Under the pieces are notes generated by a model. That model saw only the letters and a list, made by a program, of their open reading frames with translations. It searched no databases and was not told where the DNA came from. 64,000 nt of DNA from contig NW_004955405.1 of NCBI RefSeq assembly GCF_000276665.1, forward strand, positions 9,341,078-9,405,077, written 5' to 3'. The stretch comes from Chinchilla lanigera. Taxonomy: Eukaryota > Chordata > Mammalia > Rodentia > Chinchillidae. Shown in pieces: positions 41,701 to 53,579 of the stretch; the stretch's first letter is position 1, and each line of letters begins with the position of its first letter. The translations under genes were made by a program, and so were the position numbers.

Positions 41701-41736
41701 TTATACTTGATCTTAGCCAAAAGGTTGAGAAGCGAT
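41701..41736 (-). pseudogene. U2 snRNA 5' fragment (retropseudogene)
   Basis: On the minus strand it begins ATCGCTTCTCAACCTTTTGG and continues CTAAGATCAAGTATA. That is the first 36 bases of U2 snRNA with three or so changes. It stops before the branch-site recognition sequence and shows no snRNA promoter, so it is a truncated copy and not a working gene. Confidence 0.85.
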
Positions 41737-41769
41737 TGTTGTTTGATTTTATTTAGTGGAAACTATCCT

Positions 41770-41880
41770 TCATTAAGTGCCTTAGTGAATATTTTGAGTT
41801 CCTTAGTGAAACTTTGCACACATTATCAATTTAATCTTTAACCACAACCCTGTGAGGGAGATATGTTCCCTGTAGACTCT
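41770..41880 (-). mobile_element. Possible MIR fragment
   Basis: CATTAAGTGCCTTAGTGAAT followed by ACAACCCTGTGAGGGAGATA, the order of a reverse MIR, directly next to the U2 fragment. Confidence 0.45.
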
Positions 41881-41889
41881 GTTTGATAT

Positions 41890-42500
41890 TCAGTTGTTTG
41901 GGGGAGTAGGTTAGATTTGAAGTCTGTTTGATTACAAAGTTCATGTGTGTTATCAAGCTCTGCTTTGCAAAGGTTTTGGTTGTTAAATTTGAACTCTGTA
42001 ATTTCCCTTCACTTGCTACCTTTCATTAAAATTTTGAGCTATGAGGTAATTGTTCAGCTTACTTTTTCATTGTAGGTTACTAATTGTCTGATGGTATTGG
42101 TACTGTAGTTAGAGTGCAGAAACAAGATAATTCACAATAATTGAATTATTTTAAAAGTGGGTTAATTATTTTAATACTGGGTTAAATATAAATTTTCCTT
42201 ATATTCAGAGTTCACTTCTCAAAGGTAGCCCTCCTCATGTCTCTTGGGCTGGGCCAAAGTCCCTTGTGTTACAAGCCCCATGTATTTTTCCTTCATAGTG
42301 CTCCTAATGCTTACTTTCAAATTTGATATACTCAGTCATGTCCCTCCTTCATGAAGTGATTTCTCTTGACTCTCTTGACTGAATATAGTGTGCAAGATTC
42401 AGATAGATTGACAAGAATTCTTTAACATTGCCTAACATTGCAAACTTTAGATGCAGTAGTGTATAACAGGGAAACATCTGCAGAATGGATTTGAGTTGCT
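41890..42500. other. No feature recognised
   Basis: AT-rich sequence with nothing I can support beyond a T-run at 42522-42539. Confidence 0.5.
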
Positions 42501-43008
42501 TAGAAGCAGGATCAATATCAGGTTTTTTTTTTTTTTTTTACTGTGGATTAATCAGTTTATTATCAGGACTTACAGGCATAGAAAGAATAATGAAAAAAGA
42601 TTAAAATGAAATCACTAGGAATTTTGCACCACTTAGAAAATATCAAATATATAAATAATTGTTACTGTATGCTACTTAATCAAATTTTATTTGGCAAATT
42701 TATATAGCAAATTTTATTTCCTTTTTCCTGTCATATCATTTCTTTTTTTATTTTAAAAGGAAAAGAACAAAAACAAGTTTACAAATACAATGACATAAAC
42801 AAAACAACACAAAACAATGAAAACAATACAGAATTTCAACAAGGTGGTAGAAAGTTAGCAATGGTTGTTATATTACGTATTCTTATCTTCAGATTGATTA
42901 CTTGGATAATGAGATATAGGCATATAAGATTGATCAAACAATTACACATTAACTGTTCCTTTCAATAAACCAATAGAAATTAGTAGTACAATTATCTTAC
43001 CTATCTTG

Positions 43009-43035
43009 TATATGTATGTATATATATATATATAT
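43009..43035. repeat. (TA)n-rich tract in L1-G 3' UTR
   Basis: TATGTATGTA followed by eight TA units; corresponds to GT/TA tracts in L1-B and L1-D. Confidence 0.85.
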
Positions 43036-44440
43036 CATTCATATACATAATTTTTCCCTTCTTTCTTTTCTTTTTTCCCTCATCCCAGCTGTTCTTTCCT
43101 TTTGAGCAGTTTCTTTCTCTTTCACAATATCTATTGTACCTTTCAAATTTTACTATTTTGCGTTCTTACAATAGGAAAACAGTATATGATGTTTACACAT
43201 GTGAGTCTGATTTATTACACTTACGAGTATGGTTTATAGTTGCACCCATTTACCTATAAAAGTCTCTAGTTTATCTTTCTTTATACCTGAGTAATACTCC
43301 ACTGTATAAAAATACCACAGCTTTTTTATCCATTCTTCAGTTGATGGGCATTTGAGTTGTTTCCAGGATTTAGCTATGACAAATTGTGCTGCTATAAACA
43401 TGGGTCCACATATATCGCTGTGGGATGATGTCTTTAGTTCTTCTGGAAAAATACCCAGAAGGGGAATGGCTGGGTTAAATGGGACTTCTAATCCTAGTTT
43501 TTTAAAGAATCTCCAGACTGATTTCCGCAGTGGTTGCACCATCTATGCTCCCACCAACAGTGGAGAAGTGTTCCTTTTTCCCTACCGCCCCTCCAGCATT
43601 TATTCTTGGTTGATTTCTTGATGATAGCCATTCTGTATGGTGTGAGATGAAATCTCAGTGTTGTTTTAATTTGCATCTCTCGAATGAGCAATGATGTTGA
43701 ACATTTTTTTGTGTACTTATTTACCATTTGTATTTCTTCATCTGAGAAGTGTATATTCATCTCAGATCCCATTTTTGGATTGGCTCTTTGAATTTGAGGA
43801 TCTGAGTTTTTTCAATTCTTTAGTCTAAATAGAAGTCCTTTGTCTGAGGGGCAGTTGACTAAAATGTTTTCCCACTCTGTGGGTTGTTGTTCCACTCGAT
43901 TAGTAACTTCTTTTAAAGTACAAAAACTGTTTAATAGGATGTGATCCCAGTTGTTGATTCTTTGAAGTTTTTCCCTTGCAGGTTAGGTTTTGTTCATGAA
44001 GACTGTGCCTACTCCTATGTCTTCAAGATTTCTACCTACTTTCTCTTCCAGTAGATTTAATATTTCTCCTTTAGTATTTAAATCTTTGATCCATTTTGAC
44101 TTTAGTTTGATGCATGGTGACAGTCATGGGTCTAGTTTTAGTCTTTGCATGTAGAGAGCCAATTTTTCCAATACCATTTATTAACAAGGCTATCTTTCTT
44201 CCAGTGAACATGTTTGCCCCCTTTGTCAAACATAAGGTGGCTGAGTGTTTGTAGTTGTGTCCACATCTTCTAATGTGTTCCACTGGTCTTCAGGTCTCTT
44301 TTTTTGCCAATACCATGTGGATTTTATCACAGAAGCTTTGCAGTATAATTTCAAGTCAGGGATTGTGGTGCCTCCTGACTTGAATTTGTTGCCCAGGATT
44401 GCTTTTGCTATTCTGTGTCTCTTCTGGTTCCAGATGAATT

Positions 44441-44893
44441 TTAGGAGTATTTTTCTACTTCTGTGAGGTCAGCTAACGGTATTTTGATCAAGATTGCATT
44501 AAATCTGTGTAACAATTTTGGAAGTATGGCCATTTTCACACTTTTGGTTCTTCCTATTCTTGAACAAGAGAAAGCTTTCCATTTTCTGATATCCTCTTCA
44601 ATCTCCTTTTTGAGAGTACTATAATTTTCAGTATATAAATCTTTTATTTCCTTTGTTAGATTGATTCCTAAGTATTTCATTTTTTTGGATGTTATTGTGA
44701 AGGTTTTGGATTCACTAATTTCTCTCTCAATAAGGTTATTGCTTGTGTACAAGAATGCTGTTGATTTTTGAGTATTGACTTTGTATCCAGCCATACAACT
44801 GAATTTGGTTATTAACTCTAAGAGTCTTCTGGTGGAGTTTTCGGGGTCTTCTATGTGGTTTATCATGTCATCTGCCAATAATGATAATTTCAC
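44441..44893 (-). pseudogene. L1-G ORF2 reverse transcriptase remnant with altered catalytic box
   Basis: A 150-residue reverse-strand frame starting at the catalytic box, here [14 protein letters not shown]. The usual FADD reads LADD and the following Tyr positions are changed. It continues through thumb-region text ([57 protein letters not shown]). A relic of ORF2. Confidence 0.88.
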
Positions 44894-47800
44894 TTCTTTC
44901 TTCCCTATTCTTATTCTTTTTATTTCTTGCTCATATCTAATTGCTCTGGCTAATATTTCCAGAACTATGTTGAAAAGAAGTTGTGGTAGTGGTCCACTGA
45001 TTTTACAGTGAGAGCTTTCAGTTTTTGTCCACTTAGTATGATGTTAGCCTTTGCTTTGTCATAGATGGCTTTTACCAGATTGAAATAAAGTCCATCTACT
45101 TTAATTTTCTATAGGGTTTTTATCATGAACTTTATCAAAAGCTTTTTTGGCATCCATTGAGATGATCATGTGATTCTTATCTTTGGCTCTGTTGATATGA
45201 TATATTACATCAATTGATTTGCATATGTTGAACCATCCCTGCATTCCTGGGATAAATCCCACCTGGTCATGGTGTATAGTTTTCTTGATGATTTGTTGAT
45301 TTCTGTTTGCTTGTATCTTATTGAGGATTTTTGCATCTTCGTTCATTAGGGAGATTGGACTATAGTCTCTTTTTTGGTTGGATCTTTCTCTGGTTTTGGT
45401 ATCAGGGTAATGCTTGCCTCCAGGAATGAGTTGGGGGGAATTGCTTCCCTTTCTATTTCATTAAATAGTTTGAGAAGAATTGACTAGATCTTCTCTAACT
45501 GTCTTGTAGTATTCAGCAATGAATTCATCAGGTCATGGGCTTTTGTTTTTTGGTAAGTTCTTTTTATTACATTTTCAATTTCATTCTGTGATATTGGGTT
45601 ATTCAGGAATTTTATATCTTCTTGATTCAGTTTTGACAATTCATATGTATCTAGGAATCTGACCATTTCTTCTGTGTTTTCCATCCTATGAGAGTAAAGA
45701 TTTTCAAAGTACGTATTTACGATCCTGAATTTCTACAGGATCTGTAGTGATTTCACCCTTTTCATTCCTTATTGCATGGATTAGAGTTCTTTCTTTCCTT
45801 TTTTTGATAAGGTTGACTAAGGGTTTATCAATTCTATTTTTTCAAAGAACCAGCTTTTTGATTTGTTAATTCTTTGTATTGTTTTCTTAGTCTCAATTGC
45901 ATTTATTTCTACTCTCATCTTTATAATTTCTTCCCTTCTTTGGGCCATGGGCTTGATTTGCTCTTCTTTTTCTAGAAGTTTGAGGTGTAGCATAAGGTTG
46001 TTTATTTGTGCTCATTCTGTTGTCCTGATGTGGGATTCCACTGCTATAAATTTCCTTCTGAGCACTGCTTTCATTGCATCCCACAGGTTGCAGTAGTTGG
46101 TATCTGCATTTTCATTTGATTGTAAATATTGTTTAATTTCTTCTTTAATATCTTCTGTGACCCTTTGGGGGGGTCACAGATGTTATTTAGTTTCCATGTG
46201 TTTATGGAGTTTTTGTGATTTCTTTTGTCATTAATTTCCAATTTCTTTGCACTATGATCTGATAATATGCATGGGATAATTTCAATCTTTTGCATCTACT
46301 TAAGCATGTTCTATGTGCTAGTATACGGTCTATTTTAGAGAATGTCCCATGTGCACCTGAGAAGAATGTGTATTCTAATGATTTTGGGTTTAATACTCTG
46401 TAGAGGTCTACTAAATCCATTTGTTCACATATTTGGTTTAGTTCTGTTTTTTCTTTGCAGATTTTTTGTATAATTGCTCTATCTCTTTGTGATAATGGGG
46501 TGTTAAAATCCCCTGGTAAAATTGTGTTATTACTTATTTGATTTTTCAGCTCTGTTAAAATTTGCCTTATATAATTGGGTGCTCCTACATTTGGTGCATA
46601 GATATTTATGATTTATCTCTTCCTCTTGCAGTTTTCCCCTGACAAGAATGTGGTGACTTTCTTTATCCCTTTTGATCATTCTTGGTTTGACAGTTCATAC
46701 TGTCTTCAATCAGAATAGCTACCCCAGCTTTTTTCTGGGTTCCTGTTTCCTGGAGTATTATTTTCCATCCTTTGACTTCCAGTTTATGATTTTGCTTTTG
46801 AGTTAAATGCATTTATTGTATACAACATATTTTGGATTTTGTTGATTGATCCACTCTGCCAGTCTGTTTCTTTTGATTGGTGAATTAAGGCCATTTATAT
46901 TAATAAATGACATCTTTTTCATACTATTTTCCCTCTGTTCATTTGTGTTTTCCCTTTTGTTTAATTCTTATCTTTCTTGATGGTTCTTTTCCTTGTTGGT
47001 TTTGAAATTGTGGTCATTTTTGTCCCTTTATAAAATATCTTTCAGAATGCTTTGTAGGGTTACTTTGATGGTCATGAATTTCTTCAGTTGATCTTTCTCA
47101 TGGAAGTATCTTATTTCTCCATAAACTTTGAATAACAGTTTTGCAAGGTGCAGCAATCTGAGTTGGAAGTTGTTTTCTTTTATGACATGAAACTCTTCAA
47201 TCCAAGCTCTTCTTGACTTGATGGTTTTGTTGAGAGCTCTTCCATGATTCTGATGGGCTTTCCTTCATAGGTGATCTGTTTGTTTTCCCTAACAGCTTTT
47301 AATATTCTGTTCTTTTGCTGAATTTCTGGAATCTTGATTACTATGTGGCTGGGTATAGATTTATTTTAGTTATGGCTAATTGGAGTTCTGTATGCCTCAC
47401 TTATGTATATGTCAGGTTCTTCTCCCATGCTTGGGAAATTTTATGCTGTTACTTCTGCAAATAGTCTTTTTATGTCATTAATGTTGCCTCCTGCTCTTTC
47501 ATTGACAAAAATCAATCTTACATTGTTCTATTTTCTCTCATCTTGCAGATGTTGAATTATTTGCTGATTCCTTGTTTTTCTTACAAGATCTTTCCTTTCA
47601 TGATCACTAGATGCATTGCTGTCTTCAAGGTTTGAATATCTATCTTCCATTTCATTCGAGCAGCTTTGCAAACTTTCAATGGAATTTTTAATTTCCTGGG
47701 TATCTTTTTGAATCAGTTTCATGCATTCTAATTCTTTCCTATACTATTCAATCAAGGCTTCCAGCATTTTTTTGTGTGTTCCTCTATTTTTTATCTATGT

Positions 47801-48343
47801 CTTCTTTTGATATATTGAGCAATTCTTTCATTATGGTTGTCTTTTCATTTTCTGCTTGAATGATTATTTCTGATCTGACTTCCTCTATAGCCTGATGAAG
47901 TTGTTTCTTTATTTCAGTTGCTATCATTTCAGAAATTTCCATTTTGAAGTTCCTGGACCTGTTCTGGGTGGGGTGGGAAGCTGAGATTGCATTTTGCTCC
48001 TTTTTGTCATTTTCAAATCTTGCTAGGTTTTCTGGGATTCAGGATTGTTCCTGAGGTTTCTTGAGCTGGGGTGACCTTCTTGCTATGGCAGCAGGGGTTG
48101 TGGGGTGAGGGATGGAGCCAGAGGTCCTGCTTACCTTGGCCTCCAGATATGGGAGGACTTCCCATGGGACAACATAGTTGGAGCCAGCAGTCCTGTGGTC
48201 CAGTCAGCTCACCACAGCTCTCTGGGGTCCCAGTCCAGAATTTTGGATCTTGAAAACAGCATTGCAGCTAACAGTCATGAAAGGAAGGATCTCTTAAAAT
48301 TAACAGGGAACCAGAAATATCAATTCAACAGCTGCAAGATGAT

Positions 48344-48949
48344 GTGCAGAGAAATAATGTAAGACTAATAGGCGTCAACGAAAGAGCAGGAGGCAACACA
48401 AATGACATAAAAAGAATATTTGCCACAGTAAGAGCAGAGAATTTACCAACAGAGAAAAGCCCAGGTCCTGATGGATTCATAGCTGAATTCTACAAGAAAT
48501 TCAGAGAGGATTTAATGCTAATACTCCTCAAACTCTTCAATGACATTGAAAAGGAAGTAATTCTCCTTTACTCAATTCTAGAGGCAAGTATTATACTGAT
48601 AACAAAACCAGAGAAAGAACCAACCAAGAAAGAGAACTACAGGCCAGTCTCCATAATGAACACTGATGCAAAGATACTCAATAAGATATTAGCAAACAAT
48701 GCAGCAAGTCATCAAGAGATTATACACCATGACCAAGTGGGATTCATCCTGGGGATGCAGGAATCATTCAATATACACAACTCAATTAATGTAATACACT
48801 ATATCAACAGAGCCAAAGACAAAAACCACACGATCATCTCAATAGATGCCAAAAAAGCTTTTGACAAAGTCCAGCACTCATTCATGGTAAAAATCCCACA
48901 GAAAATAGGAATAGAGGGTCCACCTCAATCTGATCAAAGCCATCTATGA
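48344..48949 (+). pseudogene. L1-H in-frame ORF1-ORF2 junction frame
   Basis: A 201-residue open frame. Its first 35 residues are ORF1 text ([20 protein letters not shown]). After residue 36 it is reverse transcriptase text with the [15 protein letters not shown] motif, [18 protein letters not shown] and the first catalytic block [13 protein letters not shown]. It ends before the FADD box, which lies in a later frame near 49270 and is also changed. It is the product of a deletion of ORF1's end and all of the endonuclease, not a natural fusion gene. Confidence 0.85.
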
Positions 48950-49110
48950 CAAATCAATAACCAACATCATACTAAATGTATAAAAACTGAAAGGTTTCAT
49001 GTTAAAATCAGGAACAAGACAAGGATGTCCACTGTCACCACTCCTATTCAACATAGTTCTGGAAGCACTAGCCAGAGCAATTAGATAAGACAGAGAAGTA
49101 AATGGAACAA

Positions 49111-49247
49111 AGATAGGAAAGGAAAGGGGCTGCGAATTTAGCTCAGTGGCAAAAGCGCCTGCCTGGCAAGCACAAGGTCGTGAGTTCGGTTCCCGGTACT
49201 GGGGAAAAACCAAAAAAAAAAAAAAAAAAAAAAAGATAGGAAAGGAA
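49111..49247 (+). mobile_element. Young full-length ID SINE with perfect target-site duplication
   Basis: Element 49125-49233: GGGGCTGCGAATTTAGCTCA with an intact A box, GTGAGTTCGGTTCCCGGTAC with an intact B box, and a long pure A tail (49212-49233). AGATAGGAAAGGAA at 49111-49124 recurs exactly at 49234-49247. Confidence 0.97.
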
Positions 49248-50903
49248 GAAGTGAAATTATTATTATTCACAGATGACATGATACTCTACATTTGAGACCC
49301 CCAAAATTCCACCAAAACTCTCCTAGAATTAATAAATTCAGTAGTGTAGCTGAATACAAAATCAGCACTCAAAAATCAATAGCATTACTATATACAAACA
49401 ATAAACCCAATGAAACAGAAATTAAGAAAACCATACCTTTCACCATAGCATCCAAGAAATTGAAGTATTTAGGTATCAATCTAACAAAGGAAGTAAAAGA
49501 TCTATATGGTGAAAATAACAGTACTCTTAAAAAAGAGATCCAAGAGGATTTCAGAAAATGGAAAACATTCCTTGCTCATGGATATGAAGAACCAACATTG
49601 TGAAAATGACCATACTCCCAAAATTGTTGTATAGATTCAATGCAATTCCCAATTAAATTACCATTAGTATACCTCACAGATCTAGAGAAAACATTTCTAA
49701 AATTCATCTGGAACCAGAAGAGACCCAGAATAGCAAAAGCAATTCTGAGTAACAAATGCAAGGAAGGTGGAATCACAATTCTAGACTTGAAATTATACTG
49801 TAAAGCTGCTGTTATAAAATCAGCATGGTATTGACAATAAAAAACACATCTGAGAATCAATGGAACAGACTGGAAGATGTAGTCACAACCACCAACACAC
49901 TCAGCCAGTTTATCTTTGACAAAGGGGCCAAACTAGTTCACTGGAAGAATGATAGTCTCTTTAATAAATGGTGCTGGAAAATGGTGCTGGCTCACCACAT
50001 ACTGAAGACTGAAACTAGACCCATGTCTATCACCATGCACCAAACTAAAGTCACAGTAGCTGAAAGATCAAAATATTAAAACAGAAACATTAAATCTTTT
50101 GGAAGAGAAAGTAGGTAGAAATCTTGAAGACATGGAGGCAGAGAGTTCATGAACAAAAACAAAGCTGCACAGGAAATGCTTCAAAGAATCAACATCTGGG
50201 ATCTCATCTTATTGAAAAGTTTTTGCACATCTAAAGAAATCATCAGAGTAAACAGAAAACTCACCAATTGGGAAAAAATTTTAGCCAACCACCCCTGAGA
50301 CATAGGATTTCTATCTAGAACATATAAAGAATTAAAAAAAATCAGGCCCCCCCAATTCAAAAACCCAATCAAAAAATGGGCATCGGAGATGATTACACAC
50401 TTCTCAGATAAAGAAATACAAATGGTAGATAAATACATGAAAAAGTGTTCAACATCATTAGTCATTTGAGAAATGCAAATTAAAACAACATTGAGATTCC
50501 ATCTTACTCCAGAAAGAATGGTTATCATCAAGAAATCAACCAAGAACAAATGCTGGAGGGCCTGTGGGGAAAAATGAGTCCTTCTCTACTGTTGGTGGGA
50601 GTGTACACTGGTGCAACCACTGTGGAAGTCAGTCTGGTGATTCCTTAGTAAACTAGGATTACAGGGCCCACTCAATCCAGCTGTTCCTCTTCTGAGTATT
50701 TTCCCAGAAGAACTAAAAACATCATACCACAGCGATATATGTGCACCTATGTTCATAGCAACACAACTTTTAATAGCTAAACCGTGGACACAAACCAAAT
50801 GCCCATCAACTGAGGAATGGATAAAAAGATGTGGTATTTTTATACAGTGGAGTATTACTCAGCTATAAAGAAAGATAAACTAGAGGCTTTTATAGGTAAA
50901 TGG

Positions 50904-51394
50904 NNNNNNNNNNNNNNNNNNNNNNNNNNNNNNNNNNNNNNNNNNNNNNNNNNNNNNNNNNNNNNNNNNNNNNNNNNNNNNNNNNNNNNNNNNNNNNNNN
51001 NNNNNNNNNNNNNNNNNNNNNNNNNNNNNNNNNNNNNNNNNNNNNNNNNNNNNNNNNNNNNNNNNNNNNNNNNNNNNNNNNNNNNNNNNNNNNNNNNNNN
51101 NNNNNNNNNNNNNNNNNNNNNNNNNNNNNNNNNNNNNNNNNNNNNNNNNNNNNNNNNNNNNNNNNNNNNNNNNNNNNNNNNNNNNNNNNNNNNNNNNNNN
51201 NNNNNNNNNNNNNNNNNNNNNNNNNNNNNNNNNNNNNNNNNNNNNNNNNNNNNNNNNNNNNNNNNNNNNNNNNNNNNNNNNNNNNNNNNNNNNNNNNNNN
51301 NNNNNNNNNNNNNNNNNNNNNNNNNNNNNNNNNNNNNNNNNNNNNNNNNNNNNNNNNNNNNNNNNNNNNNNNNNNNNNNNNNNNNNNNNNNNNN
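50904..51394. other. Assembly gap (491 N)
   Basis: Run of N. Left flank is L1-H ORF2 near its C-terminus; right flank is the tail of an ID SINE. Any open frame across it is meaningless. Confidence 1.
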
Positions 51395-51436
51395 GTACCG
51401 GAGAAAAACCAAAAAAAAAAAAAAAAAGAAAAGAAT
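51395..51436 (+). mobile_element. ID SINE 3' end at gap edge
   Basis: GTACCGGAGAAAAACC and an A tail match the 3' end of the ID element at 49125. The body lies in the gap. Confidence 0.85.
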
Positions 51437-52517
51437 TAACATAGTAGGGATCACAGTATAGCAAAGACAAAGGGTGTGGTCTCCGCCTGGTACTTTAATC
51501 CAGAAGCAGACTAGAAAAAAGTGGGTCTGTCCCTGAGAAGCTTTTTCATTTTGGAACTGATTCAACTTAGTTTCAGGGAAAACAAAATGAATGAATAGAA
51601 TTAGAAATGAACAAGGAGGACCACAAGGGTAGGGGGTGTAGCTCAGTGGTAGATCACCTGTCTGGTATCATGTAAGGCCTTGGGTTCAATCCCCAATACT
51701 TCCCCCTCCCCCAAAAAGAAAAAGACATTTAGAGGGCTGTTGCTCTGAATCTCTTTCAGAACATAATTAGCATAACTAACTCCTAATTCTTCCCATTTAA
51801 TGGACATCACCTTCAACAACTGAAGAAATAATTTCAAATGTAAGTCCATTTAGGTCAATATACAACAGTGGGACTACAAAACCATTTACTATCCAATTAC
51901 CAGATCTGAGGGCTCTAAAGAAACTGACAAAGCCCTGGTCCCTTTAACAGTTGTCTATGGATGTTATCATGAAAGCAAAGTTGGTTCTTGTGCCCGTTTC
52001 CTCATTAAGTAAACTAGACCACAGCTATAGGATCAAAACACAGAAGGATCAAAGCACCAAGGCTGAAGATGACACCTACTATATAAATGACAGAGCAGCA
52101 TAATGTTCCCTTATCCACCACTGCACATAGCACTGCTGCCAATCCACCTCTTGACCCCAGCCTTTAATGTCCCCCAATTCAACATTCCAGTAGGTGTACA
52201 GGTTAATATTGGACTCAGCTTTCTGGGTGCTTTAATTTGCTCTATATGTACTCCACACTAAATGTGATTAATTGCAAAAAATAATCTCTTCAAGAAACCT
52301 GCATAACAAAATACAAGATTCCCTATTAACAAGAAAAGGGGATCAAGTTTAACAGGGCAAAATAGAAGATAAGGAGTCTGTCAAAACTTGTACAGATGGC
52401 ACAAAACAGCTCTGACCTCACACTGCCTGTGCTGAAGGAGTCACTAGCAGAAACCCCTAGGTGTATAAGATGTAAATATCCAGAGTTAAGTGGGAAACAA
52501 GAATGTTTGTTTCTCAT
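51437..52517 (-). other. Possible 3' UTR of the NKAPD1 pseudogene; otherwise nothing recognised
   Basis: Directly follows the pseudogene stop codon in minus-strand sense, without an obvious boundary or simple repeat apart from the ID SINE at 51630. It could be the retrocopied 3' UTR, but no A tail (plus-strand T-run) is seen before the gap. Confidence 0.4.
51630..51724 (+). mobile_element. ID-like SINE
   Basis: GGGGGTGTAGCTCAGTGGTA, GGTATCATGTAAGGCCTTGG, GTTCAATCCCCAATAC and an A-rich tail. Confidence 0.92.
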
Positions 52518-53422
52518 TTAGTCATCCTCTAAGCTCTCAGCAGATCTTTCATCCATAGCCACCTTCCAGTTTGTGCGTTTGTTTGTCCTTTTCTGTCCTT
52601 CATTTTAGCTATAGGAGGGACATGGAATTTTTCTTCTCTCTTTTTCATTTTTGTTTTCTTAATGTATCTTTCCTCACTTTCTTCAGAACTACTAGATGCT
52701 GAATCATCTGACTGGGAAGTGTGACTTTCTGCCCCTAAAAACAAAACTGTTTTTTTTTTTTTTTTGAGAGACTTTTTTTTTTCCTGGATTTTTTTTTTTT
52801 TTTGGTCCTTTTTTTTTTTTTTTTTTGAGAGACTTTTTTTTTTCCTGGATTTTTTTTTTTTTTTGGTCCTTTTTTTTTTTTTTTTTTGAGAGACTTTTTT
52901 TTTTCCTGGATTTTTCATGTGCTTATGTGGTTGCTTCCTTTTCCTGGTACTAGAAGCACTGGTATCTTCTGAGAACTCCCTTGAGGAAACTGTTGTTACA
53001 TCTGTGGCTTCCTTCTTGGTTTTCTTCTGGTTTTTGTGTGACCTTTTTTCTGCTTCTTTTTGTGGGACTTCTCATGTTGGCAGGATTCATGGGTAGATGA
53101 TTTTATCTGAGGAGATGTTTTCTTCCCATTGGTACTATCTTGCTGATCACTGTCTGTTTCCAATTCTTCAGGATATTACTCCTAATAACCACTGTGACCC
53201 CATCTGTCTGGCATGTTAACTTCATAATCATATAACTTCTTGTTCCAGGGTTTAGCCTTAAGAAAAGCATCTTCCAATGTCCCAGAAATTTCAGTCCTTG
53301 ACCTACAATAGTCTTTCTGACTTTCTTCATCAAAACCATCACTACACATCTGACTTATTGTGAGCGTCTGTGTGCCAGATGACATTCCTAAGGAGAACGT
53401 TCCCCAGTGAAACCCAGGACAT
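52518..53422 (-). pseudogene. NKAPD1: Processed pseudogene of NKAPD1 (C11orf57)
   Basis: Intronless reverse-strand copy of the coding sequence. The ATG at 53422-53420 starts MSWVSLGNVLLRNVIWHTDA. After AHNK about 100-150 bases of the gene are missing and the text resumes at MCSDGFDEESQKDYC. It goes on through TEISGTLEDAFLKAKPWNKK and NMPDRWGHSGY, a Ser/Lys-rich part with frameshifts, HTSQSDDSASSSSEESEERY, and a C-terminus ending at TAA 52520-52518. Frames change several times (near 53170, 53000 and 52600). A lysine-coding stretch at 52740-52915 is expanded in tandem. The parent protein is small, basic and SR/K-rich. No promoter is seen, and function is not expected. Confidence 0.88.
52748..52917 (-). 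repeat. 61-bp tandem repeat expanding lysine codons in the NKAPD1 pseudogene
   Basis: GAGAGACTTTTTTTT starts at 52766, 52827 and 52888, exactly 61 bases apart, with TTCCTGGA and GGTCC between the T-runs. On the minus strand this codes Lys runs broken by Ser-Arg or Ser-Leu. 61 is not a multiple of three, so each unit is read in a new frame. Confidence 0.92.
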
Positions 53423-53579
53423 TCTTCAATCCTGTGCCACAGCCTTGCATGGCTTGAGTTCTTTATATATTCTAGGCATTGGCACATTGCCTGATGAGTA
53501 GCTGGCAAACCTTATTTCTCCATTCTGTATATTGTCTCTTCCCTCTGTTATTCCCTATATTGTGAAGGATTTCTTTTTT

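Larger units (their letters stand above)
42735..48240 (-). mobile_element. LINE-1 (L1-G), near full length
   Basis: Minus-strand L1 with A tail (T-run near 42745), ORF2 C-terminus (43234-43772), reverse transcriptase (44441-44893 with a LLADDMI box; 45101-45346 with AKKAFDKV), endonuclease side (45863-46420), ORF1 remnants (47528-47722 and around) and a GC-richer 5' UTR (47960-48240). Many stops and frameshifts. It runs head to head with the plus-strand L1 that starts at 48241. Confidence 0.94.
48241..50903 (+). mobile_element. LINE-1 (L1-H), 5'-truncated and internally deleted, running into the gap
   Basis: Plus-strand L1 that starts inside ORF1, jumps near 48450 from ORF1 to the reverse transcriptase part of ORF2, and then continues through the thumb, C-terminal and 3' ORF2 text (49640-50900) up to the N run. 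An ID SINE interrupts it at 49125. The 3' UTR and tail are hidden in the gap. Confidence 0.93.

Noticed and set aside
42735..50903. L1-G and L1-H considered as one L1 with a twin-priming 5' inversion
   Set aside because: Both copies contain the same ORF2 C-terminal region, whereas twin priming gives non-overlapping parts of a single element.
50817..51565. Open frames of 179-236 residues across the N run
   Set aside because: Most of their codons are N, so they are not evidence of a gene.
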